The translations under genes were made by a program, and so were the position numbers. Positions 45,201-58,080 of a stretch of DNA of 64,000 nt are shown here, piece after piece. The notes under the pieces were generated by a model. That model did no database searches, had not been told where the DNA came from, and saw only the letters and a list, made by a program, of their open reading frames with translations. How positions within the stretch are numbered: position 1 is the first letter of the stretch; every line of letters starts with the position of its first letter. Source of the DNA: Oxyruncus cristatus (taxonomy: Eukaryota > Chordata > Aves > Passeriformes > Cotingidae); contig VXAY01002605.1 of the NCBI GenBank assembly GCA_013399855.1, forward strand, positions 117,998 to 181,997, given 5' to 3'.

Positions 45201-48200
45201 TGCAATTTTAATTTCCACTGGGATTACGCCTGGTGTGAGACAATCATGTTGTTAGATATTTTTCTAAAGACTAAAATAACATTATAGCATCTGTGAAGGA
45301 TGTTATGAAGAACAAGGTACTGAAATAAAAAACATTTTTATCCCAGATTGGCTACTTGTTATGCTTTTTGCTGAAATTGCTTGAATTAGAATTTACGCAA
45401 AGCTTTATTATCTAAGACACTTCAGCTCAACTTGGTTTAACTGATGTATCTATTATCTTATCAATCTTGTGGTTAGTGAAGGCATGATATATCAACTAAG
45501 GAGAATCCATGCAAGTACAATGGATATTTATAAAAAATGACATAATGTTTCCTTGTTTCCCCCCCCCCTTCCAGCAGTGCCAGAGCAACGGCATATTTTA
45601 AAATCAAAACTGGTGTTCATAATGCTCCCTGCAAAGCCACAGGTTATTGGAATGGCCAGGCTTTCACAGTGCCTGCACACCTGCCTTTGTTCTTCCTTTG
45701 GGGTCTGGTGGGATTTCAGGTGCTCTTAAAAGATCTTTGTTGGGAGACCAAAAATGAGGAATGGCAAAGAGGAACTTTTAAACCCCACAGATTACAGTCT
45801 TAAATATAAGTAGTTCATAATCCCTAGCTCGTAATCAGGCACTGAGAAACAGATATACCAGACATGAAGTATCACATTGTGATGGTAAGAAGCAATTTGC
45901 TTGGGAGATTTGGCTCTGGCTGGAAAAGAACTTAAAGGGGTTTACTAAACAAGTCCATTGCAAGAAAATTAGAAATGTCAACAATGACTAGGAAAGCATC
46001 CTGCTAGAAAAGCAAACATTACCTTGCTTGATTTTGTTTATTGCTTTGTATGTCAAAGCCGTAACTTTTTCTAGAATATTTCATCCTGGAGGAAGGAAAT
46101 AACACTAATGGAAATACTACTTGAGAAATGGGTCAGTTTTATAATTAGTATACATACAAAAATATTGACAAAATCGACAATAAATACTGAGAATAATGTA
46201 CGTTTCAGTTCCTGCAGTTCTTTGAATATTGGCAAATAAAAAACCCGGTGAGTAAAAACCTGCCTTCTTCAAACTCTTTCAGGAACCTACAAAGTCTTTT
46301 TCTCCTTTTCTATTAGTAATGCTATTCAGCAATACATTTAGGACAAGGCTAGGACAGGAGGAATAGTAATTTTCATCTCACTCCACTTTCAGACAGTTTT
46401 CACAAAGGAAACTGCTCTCTAGTAAATGCATTATCCATACAAAGTTTAGGTGAAACCAAATTTTTCCAAATCCATTTATGTTTGATTGTCCTGATGCAGG
46501 TATTTTCCAAGGCAGATGTTCTAGCAGAATTTTCTAGGCTAGAGGGCAGCTTGTGTGCTTTGTGTCGTCTCCTCTTATACTGCAAACTTATTCATGGAAT
46601 GGGTAAAATCTAGGCAAGCAAATCACATTTGTGGATCTTGGCATAACACTTGTCTGAGTGTAAGGAATAGGTAATGGTAGGAATTTTACCATGTATTCCT
46701 TGACAGGCAGCTGCATAGCTGAGGGGAGCTGTGAGAGTGACAGGGAGTTTATGTATCCTGGAGATATGGGGAAAAACAAAGAGAAATAGGAAGAAGGGGG
46801 AGAAAATTAAGTGGCAAAATCATCAGTTGCTATAGCAGACTATACTGCTGGTTCATTTTTTTTGGATTTGATTTAGAAAGAAAAATAATGGGCACATTTT
46901 TCCAGATTTATTATGTTTGGAGATAGTATATTTAAGCAGAATAGACAGAGTGGATATGAGGGAGAATCTAATGATAATAGTAATTAAAAGGAATTTCAAG
47001 GCCAACCGAAAGTGCAGGAGACAAATTCTCCGCCCCCCGCACTATTGACAAAGTGATGCCTCTTCCATTTCTGGACATTTCCAAAGACAAATGGAGACAA
47101 AACAAAATAAGTGAAGACAAAACAATGCCAAATTAAAGATACAGGCAACAGCTCCAACAAAGCCATTCCAAAACTAAGACAACAATGGCAGCAAATCCAA
47201 AAGCATCAATATGGGCTCTAGAGGCACTGTGCCTTTCTCCTTTCTTCTGGTCTTTGAATAGAACTATTGGCAGGATGTTAATCCACTTGGACACCGACGT
47301 GGAAGATCCTTATATATACATTTACATTTGCACCTCCCCAGCAATGAAAAGATTTCTCCAGATTGGTTCTACGTTATTCATGCCCATAAGGTAGAGAGCA
47401 CATCAAGCCATCCCTATAGCCTGTAACGTTGGTAGTCTCCGTGTGGGTTTCTGCAGGGCTGGCCTGTGGTGTGGCAGCCCTATCCTCCAGCTCTAAAGTT
47501 TCCCCAAAGGCCAAAACAGCCCTGGACAGCTTTTGTAAGTGACACAAGCGTTTACATCTAGGGATGACAGAAAGCCTGCACCAATTCCGACAGAGCTCAA
47601 ACCTGTGTGGGGTCATTAGCACACACCAGGGAACCCACATTTCCACAAAGCTGTTACAGTCTGGGCTATGATTTGCTAAACAAGTAGCAAAGGAGGTCTG
47701 CACCTGGCTCGTTTTTCATAAGTGGCCAACAAGAGGTTTTAAAACCTGCAGGGTCAGAAAGTCTCTCTCTCCACTGTGCTTCAGAAACTCAATGCCACTT
47801 GAACTGGTTCTTGAATCACCTTTACTGTGTCTCTGTTCTGAAGACCCCAAAACAACATTCTCAAAAAATGTGTAGGACAGTTCTGCATATGCAAGGTTAG
47901 CAGAGAGTTACTTAATAAAATTAAGAGAAGATCATTGGGAACAGAACAGTTTACACTTTATTGTACAACACTGCAGCTTTCAAAAGCATAAACCATGGAA
48001 ACAAGAGTTGAAATTAGACATAAAAAACAAGTTTAAATGTCTTTGATGACTTCTTTGCAGTAAGGGAGGTTGGAGGTTTCAGAGCTCATGCCAGTGTAAA
48101 CAGGAAGGAAAGAAAAGCCAGTCCCCGAAACTGGGAGTAGGACTCCAGAAAAGTCTGGTCCATTCCTCTTTACTCTGTAGGCTGTGTAAATGATTGCCAT

Positions 48201-48664
48201 ATTTAAACTCAAGTCTCAAACACAAAGGATTGGTGATTAATACTCTCTACTCCTGTCCTGACTAATGAGTTTGTAAGATCTCTCATTAATTGTTTGTCCC
48301 AGTCATAGCACAGCTGAGACCAAGTCTCCTTTGGGGCCCCTCTACTTTATGATGCAGTTAATGCACATAACCCTATGCCATTTATAGTCCTCAAACCCTA
48401 ACCTGTCACGTGTGCTGGGAGGATGGTGTTTTGGGACCAGCAGTGACTCACTGGCAGCAAGCCCACTTTTTCTGCGTCTTTTGTATCTACCTGTTCTTCT
48501 GAGTTACAACCCCTCTACTCTCCGGGGTCTGGAGCTGATGACAAGCAAGAGCATCCTGTTATAGGAAGCCAGAGTAAAGCAGAGATGAACAGGTAACTAC
48601 TCACATATGTCCAATGGACCAGCTCTCCCTTACTTTACTTACAAAAGAAGGTTTAGTGCAAATA
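45201..48664. other. Unique sequence, nothing recognised
   Basis: A C9-10 run is at about 45560-45569. A CTCF-core-like string 'ctagagggcagc' lies at 46539-46550. CpGs are a little denser at 47030-47640 but no motif pattern or exon emerged; the minus-strand frame at 47374-47703 (109 codons) has no domain. Confidence 0.5.
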
Positions 48665-48705
48665 GTGCTAAAACTCCCACTGACCTCGAAAGGGCAGCAT
48701 TTCTC
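48665..48705. repeat. Palindromic repeat-family fragment
   Basis: The string 'aaactcccactgacctcgaa' followed by AGGGCAG matches the family centre AACTCCCATTGACTTCAATGGG with four or so substitutions, including a new CpG. Flanks are not alignable by eye. Confidence 0.4.
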
Positions 48706-51200
48706 ACTCTAATGTAACTGACATTATTTGTCAGTGCAAAGAGGGTTTTGCTCAGACCTTCTGTCTCACCTCACCTTTTCCAAGTAATTTCTACGTCCCC
48801 ACTGAAGAGATTTCCAACCACCACTGCTTCATCATTAGATACATTGCTTTTTTTTTACCAGTAGGGTTTCATACTATGTATTTACTTATTTAATTTGCGT
48901 ACCCCCATGAACTAACATCTTTTTTGTATTTAATAGGCAGTAGAGGGGCATGCAAAATCTAAGCTCTGTTCTGCTGAAACTGCAAGATGAAACACAAGAA
49001 CAATACTAACTTCAGGGAGTTTTGTAGAGAGAAAATAGGAAGTGAAACAACTTTAAAAAATGCACACTTTTCTAGTGCATTAAAGCCTTCACTGCTTTTG
49101 CCAAAACTTCACTTTTAAGAAGAACCAGCTGTGGATTTGATTTCTATGTTTCTCAGCCATAAGTCAATAGAGGATTCAATTCTAAAGCATAAGGCATATA
49201 ACATACAGCGCGAATCATCTCTTGTCTGCATATAAGATAGCACAGATACATAACGTGCTTAGTGAAAGCTTTATCACCAAGGAAACACATTCATAAGCAT
49301 TGAATCTAGCACCTTAACATTTACAATCCACTTTAAAAAAAATGCCAGCTGTAAATAAGACTATACTCATAACTCGAATTATGTGGTATCCATCACTCAT
49401 GCCTATTTTAAGAATTCCTCATCGCCTAAGAGTGGCAATGGGCTAAGTCAATTTGCAAAAGTTCAGAGCTTCTGGAAATTTGGACTCTGATCTTCCCCAA
49501 GTTAATTGTTTCAGTGAGATAATAATTTTTTGGTAATTATGTCCAACCAATCCATAAGTAACCCCTCACAGAATAGGCTTTATCTAGTGCCACTTGCTAT
49601 TTCCTAAAGGTCATGGAGTCTCTTTTTCTCACCTCTAACAGCTCACCTTTCCTGGGTGCACTATGGGGAAGCATAATTCCAGCAGAGTGGAAATTCAGTC
49701 AGCAAATGAGGCATTGACATAAATATTCATAGGGGAAAAAAACTTTTGAAAAAATGTTGAGAAAAGAGAGTAGGTAAATCACAGCATCCTCGGGAGACCA
49801 CTAAGATAGGCACTGACAATTTACATAGATTTGCTTAAAATTTTGCCTGTAATTTAAGAAGTGTTTTCATACTTACTGAATTATCACCTTCTTGCCAGTA
49901 TTTGGGCATCTGTTGAGCACTGGACACTTGATTGAGTACAGAGCAGCTGCCCAAATGCCACGTGGCATCCATTTGTCATATCATTGATTTACAGTCTGGA
50001 AATTAGCAAAGGGAAATTATTCTGGATTATTTAGGGAAATGTTTATGCCCTGGTCAATACACAACAATGTGAACTTCATGTCTAGGATTCTTTCCCCACT
50101 TTTCAAGCCATGGGTTTTTAAACCAAGAGGAATCCACTTTTTAAACCCTTGAAACCCAAACCAAGGACCTGATATGAAGGCAAGCCACAGAAGACACTCC
50201 TGAACTCACAGGGACCATCTGCATGTACAAGGCCAAGTTTTTGTATCAGCACTAGAAGATAAGTGTTATCTCAGAATAGAGTCCCAGTAGAGTTCAGCAC
50301 AACTTAATATGGTAAAGATTCAAATTTCAAAACACAAAATTGCAGGAAAATTTTTTAAAATGCTTGATTATGGCTTGTTCTGCTTGTAGCTGTGGTCACT
50401 GATAGCACTTTGATTGACCTTGGTAGGAAGAGAGGGAAGCTGTTGCCTTGTGACCTTAAAAAGCCAGCTCTGAAAACACAATAAACTTAAAATATTTGAC
50501 TCCTTGCAGTTAATCCTACAAGGACACACATTCATAGAGGCACTTGTTTAATTCAGAATCCTCTGAACTCAATTCATGTCTGGTCCTGGTCTGGTTCCAC
50601 GAGGCTAAATAGATACAAATAAACTGACCTATTTTCCAACTCAGGACTCAAATCACCAGCAGTCATCATAAAATTCATTGACAACAAGAGTCTGGGGTTT
50701 AGAATACCTGACTCCAGCACCAAAATTTGACCATTCAGTGAAGAATAGTATAAAAATTATTACTTTAAAGTCATGAAGAAAAAACCATGAAGAAAAAGAA
50801 CTTCCACTGGTGTGTAATGACGCAGTCTTGAACTTTCACACCATATCTGAGTAGATATTACTGCACTGTAATTGAGTTCATCAGGTTCCATGAGCATGCC
50901 CATGCTTTCTTCTGCTTTTCTGGATGATTTTCACTGGTATGATGCAAAGAACACTACTGTCTACTGGGGGGGTTATCTGTGTGAACCTAGAACACGTTTA
51001 TCTCCACTGGTTATTTCACCCCTGTTTGTAGCTTTTCGGTTTTCATATCCTCCCTAATGAGGACAGTGACTAGAGGGATACAACACATGTACCTTTCACA
51101 AAGACAAAATGAGAGGCAAGGTTAAGGTTTCCTCCTTTTTTTTTTTTTTTTCTTTCACTTTCCTAAAGAAAACCTTTTATTTAACCCTGATGCCATAAAA
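48706..51200. other. Unique sequence, nothing recognised
   Basis: A two-copy CATGAAGAAAAA duplication lies at about 50772-50798, and a T tract at 51138-51153 sits within a pyrimidine-rich run. No open frame above 61 codons was found and no repeat landmark. Confidence 0.55.
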
Positions 51201-51303
51201 GAAGGTGATGTCATAATTTATGGTATTAAACTGGTTACTAAAATGTCATTACACAAGTGATGTTTTAATTGATGGTGTTAAACCGGTTGTCAGGAAAGTG
51301 TCA
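51201..51303. repeat. Imperfect tandem duplication (52-bp period) carrying paired Grainyhead-type sites
   Basis: Two units, 51201-51250 and 51253-51303, share the pattern GTGATGT, TAATT, ATGGT, TTAAAC, GGTT at a constant 52 bp offset. Each contains an AACYGGTT motif: AACTGGTT at 51229-51236 and AACCGGTT at 51281-51288. AACCGGTT is the established core for Grainyhead-like (GRHL) factors. The 52 bp offset is close to five helical turns. Whether the DNA is an enhancer is inference. Confidence 0.65.
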
Positions 51304-51320
51304 AGTGTCACTTTCATGAC
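51289..51320. repeat. Stem-loop, 12-bp arms with one mismatch
   Basis: The arm GTCAGGAAAGTG (51289-51300) pairs with CACTTTCATGAC (51309-51320) over 11 of 12 positions, closed by the 8-base loop TCAAGTGT. It abuts the second AACCGGTT site directly. As DNA it may simply be a palindromic cluster of factor-binding sites. Confidence 0.7.
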
Positions 51321-54300
51321 ATAAACTGCCAGTTATGATTATATAATATCAATTATTCTTTGGAAAACTGCATTAGATCAGTTATTTCTGAACCAGCGTA
51401 GTTGGGGCAGGTTCATATTTTTTTAAATGCTGTTCATCCTGTTCCCATTATTAGGAGTAAAATATACTTCAGATGCAGTTCAGACTTTTATAACTCTCTT
51501 CATGAAACATAATACCTCCCTTTCTCATTTGCCCTTTCAGATGCCATCAAATCAACAGTGAGCTAAAGTGAAAGCCGTGAGGTAAATTTTACAGGCTTAA
51601 CTGAGCTCGCCCTGTTCTGCAATCATACAGAAAACAAACTTTTGAGATGAAGGTAATCAAAAACAACAACACATAATTATAATAGTAGGTTAAATTTAGA
51701 ACATTAGGATTTGGTGACAGAATGTTGGTTACTGTGAGCCCTGTTTTGACGCTGGATCTCCTAAAGCTTTAGCATCCAGCTGTTCTGCAAATTCCTCTAA
51801 ATCTTACTCAGGCACAGAACCAAGAGAACATATTAATATCTGAAATGCATGTAGCCAGATCTTAAAAGCTTAATCCCTTTTAGGGATAGTTACAAGTAAA
51901 AGCAGCAAGTTTAGTTCATGTGTACTCTCTGGGTCCAACAGGAGTAGACTGATTCACTGCTGATGCCGATCTGATCGAGTGAGATTATAATGTTTCCCTC
52001 TGCTAAAGCCACACTTTGTTCCTTGCTGTCAGTGACACATCTCTGGCTAACTGGTAAAGCTATTCAGAGATGTCCTGATGACTAGTTAGATGCAACTTAA
52101 CAGGATTAGATTCTTGCAGGAATTTCTGAGCTGAAATCTCATCTATTTTATAGGAGAATAGGTACAATCCCATTAGCAAGGGACTATCTCTTGGTCAAGA
52201 CTGCCGGATTTGTCTATAAGAGAATTGCTCCCATACATTTCCCCTATTGTAAACTGGCAAAAAACCAAAATTAAAAAATGAACGATGTACATCCATGCAA
52301 CCACACCAACCTTGAGAAATAGCTGGGATCCAAAGCCAACAAAAGCTGGCTGTTAAATAAGCCACACTTATACTTTCCTGAACAGCTTTGCGCTCAGAGC
52401 AGTTGTGCTTTATGATGAAAGCTTGATGTGGAGATGACCAAAAAGAGCACACTTCTCTCCACTCTGTTACCTGTACCAACTTGGACCAGATCAGAAGCCA
52501 TGCTTCTTCGGAAAAGTCTTGGAGGTCTGATCAAAAGAGTTGTGGAAGGTGACAGGGAGAAGCTGCAAAGAGGTAAGAGAGGAGCATGCTAAGAAATATT
52601 TAGAAACACACACGTGATTTTCATTGGGTTTAAGGGAGTTGGTGGAAATTAATCTACAGGGCAAGACTGAAAACTTACCTCATGATTTCGTCTATGCAAA
52701 AAGAATCTGTTGTCTCCTTTTAAGCCTCCTGTTCACTGCATGGTTATGCAAGTAATAGATTTGGGTATTATCCCGCTCCCCCCATCTTTCTGATGAGCTT
52801 AATGATGTTTACTGACTGAGTTCATTAAAAAAAAGGGAGGGGATAAAAATTAAAAGAAATAAAGAGAAGCTGGAAGAAAAAAAGGAAAGAGAGATGTTAA
52901 GCATTGATTATCCACATGTATTGGGTGTTTTATTACCAACATATCTTCAGGTAGCACCTTACCTATCAGATTTTGGACACATACAAATTCCATTAAATAT
53001 CAGATCTTTAATGCAGATGGTGAAATAACACCAGAATTCTGAAAGTTTATCCCCCTAACCTGCCCTCACATTTCTCTATCTGACAGATACTCTCATCGGA
53101 GCCTGTAACTATTTTTCTGTTTTTCCTGATTGCCTGTAAGTATTTAGGATGCACTTTCAAGGCAGAGAGAAGTCTCACCAGGCATCAAGCAATGCACCAT
53201 ATCACTCTGATTTACATAACAAGTCAGATAAAATCTATGCATCAAAGAGTGCACACTTGTTGACAAGACAGAAGGTTGAAATCTTGTAAGCTAGATGCCT
53301 ATTACAAGAAAGATGAGGATAAAAATTCTTTCAAAATCTTAGCAGGTTGAATCTGCCTATCCATGTAGTTGCTGCACTGTGGAAACACATTCACAGCCTG
53401 TGGTTGTACTGATCAACCTGCAACGAGCTCCAGGTTACAAAAGTGAAATTCCTCCTAACGTTTCCTTGTCACTGAAAGAAGGCATCCAGACACTAGTGGG
53501 CTTTGTAAAAGTTATATCATAATTTATAATTGGTTCCTAATTAATGTCAGATCACAGTGGAATTCCTATGGAATTACAGAGTGGAACCTCTTTAATTACC
53601 AGTTTATAGTTATAAATCTCATTGGAATGAAAAACACAGGAACTGTAATAAATGATGATGATCTTAGAACACTTCTTTGACTAATAAAATCTTCATGTAT
53701 GTCTCTTAAGGAATTTTAAAACAGTAGTCTTCACTTGGGGCAGAAAACATTTTCCATGATAAAGGATTTCCCTTCTTGCATTACAGAAAAACTAAAGAGA
53801 CAAAAATCCTAAAATGTTATTTCACAACTAGAGCAATTACATCTTGTGAATGAAAAATACATCTCAGGCCTCTTAGCACTGCATCTTGCAATTTGTGTAT
53901 GCCATAGGTCATTAAGGTAGAACCTTCGCCACTATTACTCTGTACTTTTGTTATTCTCTACTGATTTCCCTTCAAAAAACCCACAGAACTAGCCCTGATT
54001 GTGCCAGATCCTCTATGTAATTATATAGAAGAGGACTGCAGCTTTCTGTTCAGGTCGCCACAATCTGTGCTGTACAATCAAGGATTAGATGATCAGTACT
54101 GTGCATGTTGATTGTTAATTAAGTGTACATACAAGTTTGTCCTATGTTCTGCTGCACACATTTGGACCTCCCTAAACACCCGTGGGTGGAGAATTACAAC
54201 TCTCAGCTTTACACCAGTACCCTACAGACCAAAAGCTGATGCAGCATGAGTGTTGTTAGGAATCTATTCAATCATTTTTTCCTTCTTTCAGTTTGACTTT

Positions 54301-55839
54301 GGGCTAGCTGAAATGAAACTGGAATTGGGGTGTCTGCCGTGTGGAAACAGCCCTATAAGCAGAGTTCCCAGCATAGGAACTCATCTCTGCAACACATACA
54401 GGAGGCAGGAGGAGGAGGAGGAGGACGAGGCAGCTGTCTCCCTGTCTCAGCAGTGGCATCACAGCATGGGACCCCAGCACAGACCTGTGCATCCACATCC
54501 CCACTGCCATCTCGGTCAAAGTCATCACCTCTGGAGCTTGCATGGGACAAGGAAGAAGATACCGATCTGAATTCGGGTACTGTTTTCATAATTGGCTTGG
54601 CTTTGCTGGTGAGCAGCAGGTTCTGAGCCTCACCAGCTTCTTTATATGTCCCAACAAGTTCAGTCACTTTCTCTCATTCTCTAGACTGCTCATTACTGCT
54701 TTCAGCCATCCTCCTAAGATGGATTTTTGCTCCATAAGGACATGAGTAATTCATATGTTGAGCACCTCCTCCCCTGCTTCTAACAACATTGTTTTTCTCT
54801 GTTCCTTGCATTTCTCCCCAGTCCTCTCACAGTTCTGTTTCTCTGTGCTTTTGAGGCTGCAGGCCTGTGTTTCTCCCTGTGTCCCATGTACAGCTGTGGG
54901 AATCTGTAAACCTGCCAATGTGCACTTTGTAAAAACTTGTTGCAGATCTGATGGGTTTCATTTTGCAAGCCAAGAAACTAAGGCTTACAACATAATTGAT
55001 ACTAACAAATTGAGAGAGGAACTATGGCCCCTACCTAAAATAAAAGACAATCACAGTGAATTAAAGGTCATGATGTAAAAAACTGTGCAGAGAAATACTG
55101 GAAAATAAGAACAAATGTAACACAGGCTACGGTGGAGTTAAACCAGAGATGAATTTGGCTAAATAAAACATAAGAAACCTATTTCCTCTACTAATTACTC
55201 CACTTCTTAGAGAAGTGTAATGTTGGCATCAGCCTTCATACTAAATTGCACCACAAACCCCCAACACTTAACAGTGTTTTAGCCTACACATTGGGGAGGA
55301 ATTTACCAATTGTTATTTTGCCTAGCTGTTGTTTATTTCCTGACAAATTTTCCTTGCAAGTTTTGTCGAGAGGAGAGATGCCCCTTGAACAGCAGAACTG
55401 CTATTCAAGGTCTTCGAGAAGTAAGCACACGATATTATTTGATTATCCATTTGTTTTTAATTCCACCCTGCAAAAGCATCCCTTTAGTAAATCCAGACCA
55501 TCAGCATCAACAGAGTGACTTCCACACATAGCCAGTGTTTTCCCACGGAGCACACAGGTTGCAGTCACTAGCACAGGCAAAAGGACAGCTTGTTTCTTCT
55601 CATTCATTTTGTTGGCAGAACAAAGATAACTGCACATTAGCAACAGACTTTCATATGGACGCCGGAATTAATCAGACTCAAGTTTGCCTTCCCCTAAATC
55701 ACAAGGTCATGTGAAGGTGGGGAGAAGAATTTGCAGTGGTATCTTCACGGGACTGCATTCCTAGTTCTGCCCAAGATAACAGAGCCCCAGCTCCTTGGAT
55801 TGCTGATTATTACAATCACCAACAGACACACATACATAT
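51321..55839. other. Unique sequence with a GGA tract; no gene seen
   Basis: A GGA microsatellite lies at 54401-54430 inside a GC-richer stretch (54330-54680) where all three plus frames and the minus strand have overlapping open frames of 79-106 codons; such stacking is expected from a stop-poor repeat. A short plus-strand frame (52419-52573) ends at a donor-like AG|GTAAGAG. Nothing here identifies a gene. Confidence 0.45.
54401..54430. repeat. (GGA)n microsatellite
   Basis: About nine GGA-type triplets with GCA and CGA interruptions. It encodes polyglutamate, polyglycine or, on the minus strand, polyleucine or polyproline depending on frame, and explains the overlapping open frames around it. 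Confidence 0.9.
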
Positions 55840-56380
55840 TCAGGGAAAGTGTGCGAACTCTCACATTTGTATTCATTTTACTTTGACTCGACTGGAATCA
55901 TAAAAGGAATGTGTAAACGAGGAGAGCCTGTTGCTGAAATGAAGTTGAATTTTTTCCCCACAGAAACTTGGGTTCATGACAGCTTTTTGTTGGGCAGGAC
56001 ATTAGCCTTTTGTAATTTATTGCTTTTAGATTAAATCTGGGGAAACTCAATATTGCAGTTGAATGATTAGAGCAATACCCCTCGGAGTAATAAATTTTCT
56101 TTGGTGCTCTGCATCTCCCGATCATGTTTCCCTTCTAATTACATTTACATAAATGATATTCTGCAAAATTAAATTAACATTCAAACCGTTACGCTGGCAA
56201 GGAGAGACAAAAATTAGTTACAAACTTACATCCCTAAAAAAATGAAATGACACCTCGTTCTTTTGACAAACTGAATCACTGCTATCCCCCAAAGTGTCTC
56301 ACACACAACTCATTATTCTAGTTGGTTAATCACCGACCTAGACGCTCTGCTCCCCCTCTTTCGGAAGTTTTTAGCGTGAG
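55840..56380. promoter_or_regulatory. Putative conserved regulatory block, CpG-retaining
   Basis: About a dozen CpGs occur between 55855 and 56375, mixed with homeobox-like strings (CTAATTACATTTACATAAATG near 56135; TAATTTATTGC near 56018) and a 'ttagattaaatctgggg' -like palindromic piece near 56027. The frames across it are 61-82 codons and featureless. Texture and CpG retention resemble developmental conserved elements; no alignment was possible. Confidence 0.32.
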
Positions 56381-57849
56381 GAACTGCTTTCCACAGGGTC
56401 TCATTAAATAGAAGCAATTGGTGACAATCCAAATTTGGTCAGCAAAGTGCTCTATTCAGACCCAGGCTTGATTTCTATAGTTTTGGCCACAGCCCTTCAT
56501 CAGGGCTTCCCTCTCTTGGCTCCTGCATGCCATTCCTGCAGTATGGAGCCAGAAGGTGCTTGGCAGGGTTCCCTGTGAACTTAGACTCAGTCCTGTGCTG
56601 ACAATGTCCTGACCAGGCTGAAGAAAGATGTTCTTGCTCTCCATACATCCACATCGCCACACTGGCTGGTGAGCAGAGCCGTGACTTCCTGGTCTGCCCT
56701 CCAACTGATGCAGGGATGCAGGATTTCACAGAGCAACTTTTCACTTGCCAACATGAGGGACCATTATCCTGAAGAGGGAAAAAGAGTGCCAGCCTACTGC
56801 TGGCTCATGAAGCCAGCCTTCAAACAGCTTTTCCAGGATCTGAAGTTTAAATGAATTGTGCTATGTGGTGTTGATTTGCCTAAGGTCACTAATCTGACTA
56901 CTCAATATTTTTTCTTAGTGCTGTTCAAGGATCAGTAGCTTTCACAGAGAAAAATTGTTTCCTAAGATCTACTTGGAAAGGCATTATTTTTGTTGTCCCG
57001 TAGAGGATTTGGCCCTTCAGATACCCACCCACTGTAAAGGAGATGGTACCTCCACCTCCTCTCTCCTCTGTCTTTTGATACCATTAACAAATCATCAAAA
57101 TACTTAGGCAAGAACACATGTCCTGTTCTATCAGCGTGAGGCACCACTTGGTTTTATTTGCTGCCTCTGTGCCCACTGCACTGAAGATCACAGTATTTTC
57201 ATTCAGGAATGCCATTCCTGAACCTTGTCCTGCCCTCCCTTTTAATAAAGAGCATATGCCATCATGTCTCTAGTGGTATCAATTCTTACACAAGAATACT
57301 CAAACAATTTTGAGACATTAGTAACAAAAAAGTGGAGAAAAAAAATCAATATCTCTTATATGGCACATACATATATAGTCACATCTGGAACTAAGTCTGT
57401 CAGCCCTAGTGCAAAAGTGCCTATTTGAGTGTGAGTATGCTCTGTGTAAACTGGGCATACTTCAATGGGGAAAAATACAGTATTTAGAGAGGAGGGTTAA
57501 AGTAAAAAATGTCAAAGTTGCTGATTAAATAAAAACTGTGTATATACGAGCCTACCTTTTTATTTGAAATCTGGATGATTTTAACATTTCAATTTTTGAA
57601 AGCAAAGTTTGATTCAGTGATTGAATTTCTGTCTTGAAACACATCAACATTTGCATTTTAGCATATTTCACTTTACTTGGCAAAGAGATTGATGGGGGTT
57701 TTTTTCCGAAAGAAGGAACGCTGGGCAGCCTGGCATTTGTTTGAAAACCTAATTTAATTTTCCCTAAACTTCACAGTTTCTGTATTTCTATAGGTCTTAC
57801 AATAAATAAAGTTAATTAGTTGTAGACATAACATTTAGAGACCATATTT
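56381..57849. other. Unique sequence with a possible MIR fragment; no gene seen
   Basis: Apart from the MIR-like string at 56838-56902 nothing was recognised. Two minus-strand frames of 82 and 89 codons overlap at 56456-56744 in different frames and have no domain. Confidence 0.5.
56838..56902 (-). mobile_element. Possible MIR fragment, reverse orientation
   Basis: The string 'gatttgcctaaggtcactaa' (56873-56892) resembles the reverse complement of the MIR core, which reads 'gacttgcccaaggtcacaca' on that strand. The flanks to the left only loosely follow 'gaggaaactgaggcacagag'. One landmark alone makes this tentative. Confidence 0.33.
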
Positions 57850-58080
57850 TCTCAACGTGTTTGATTGCAGTGAGTCATCTGCATGACAGTTCTCTTTCCA
57901 GGACTGCATTTCATTCCTGCTCGCCTCACCCTGGTAAACATAACGTGCCAAACACTCTAGAATTTCTGTTAAATAAGCTCGTCTCGCAGCATTATGGCCC
58001 AGGCCCATTCAGAGCCATAATTGAATTCTTTGGCACACAAATCACTTGGAAAGACCCGGGCCAGTTTGTATGTTTAGGAC
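57850..58080. promoter_or_regulatory. Putative conserved regulatory block
   Basis: Six CpGs in about 220 bases, with strings 'gattgcagtgagtcatctgc' (57864-57883, containing an AP-1/NF-E2-like TGAGTCAT), 'aaataagctcgtctcgcagc' (57971-57990) and 'ccataattgaattctttgg' (58014-58032). An 84-codon frame at 57861-58115 spans it but shows no domain or exon signals. Conserved regulatory function is inferred from texture. Confidence 0.3.

Noticed and set aside
54353..54667. A minus-strand frame contains 'FDRDGSGDVDA', which looks like an EF-hand calcium-binding loop.
   Set aside because: The loop lacks the position-12 acidic residue and the usual hydrophobic residue at position 8, no second EF-hand or flanking helices follow, and the frame runs into a GGA-derived polyproline stretch. 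All frames here are open because of that microsatellite.
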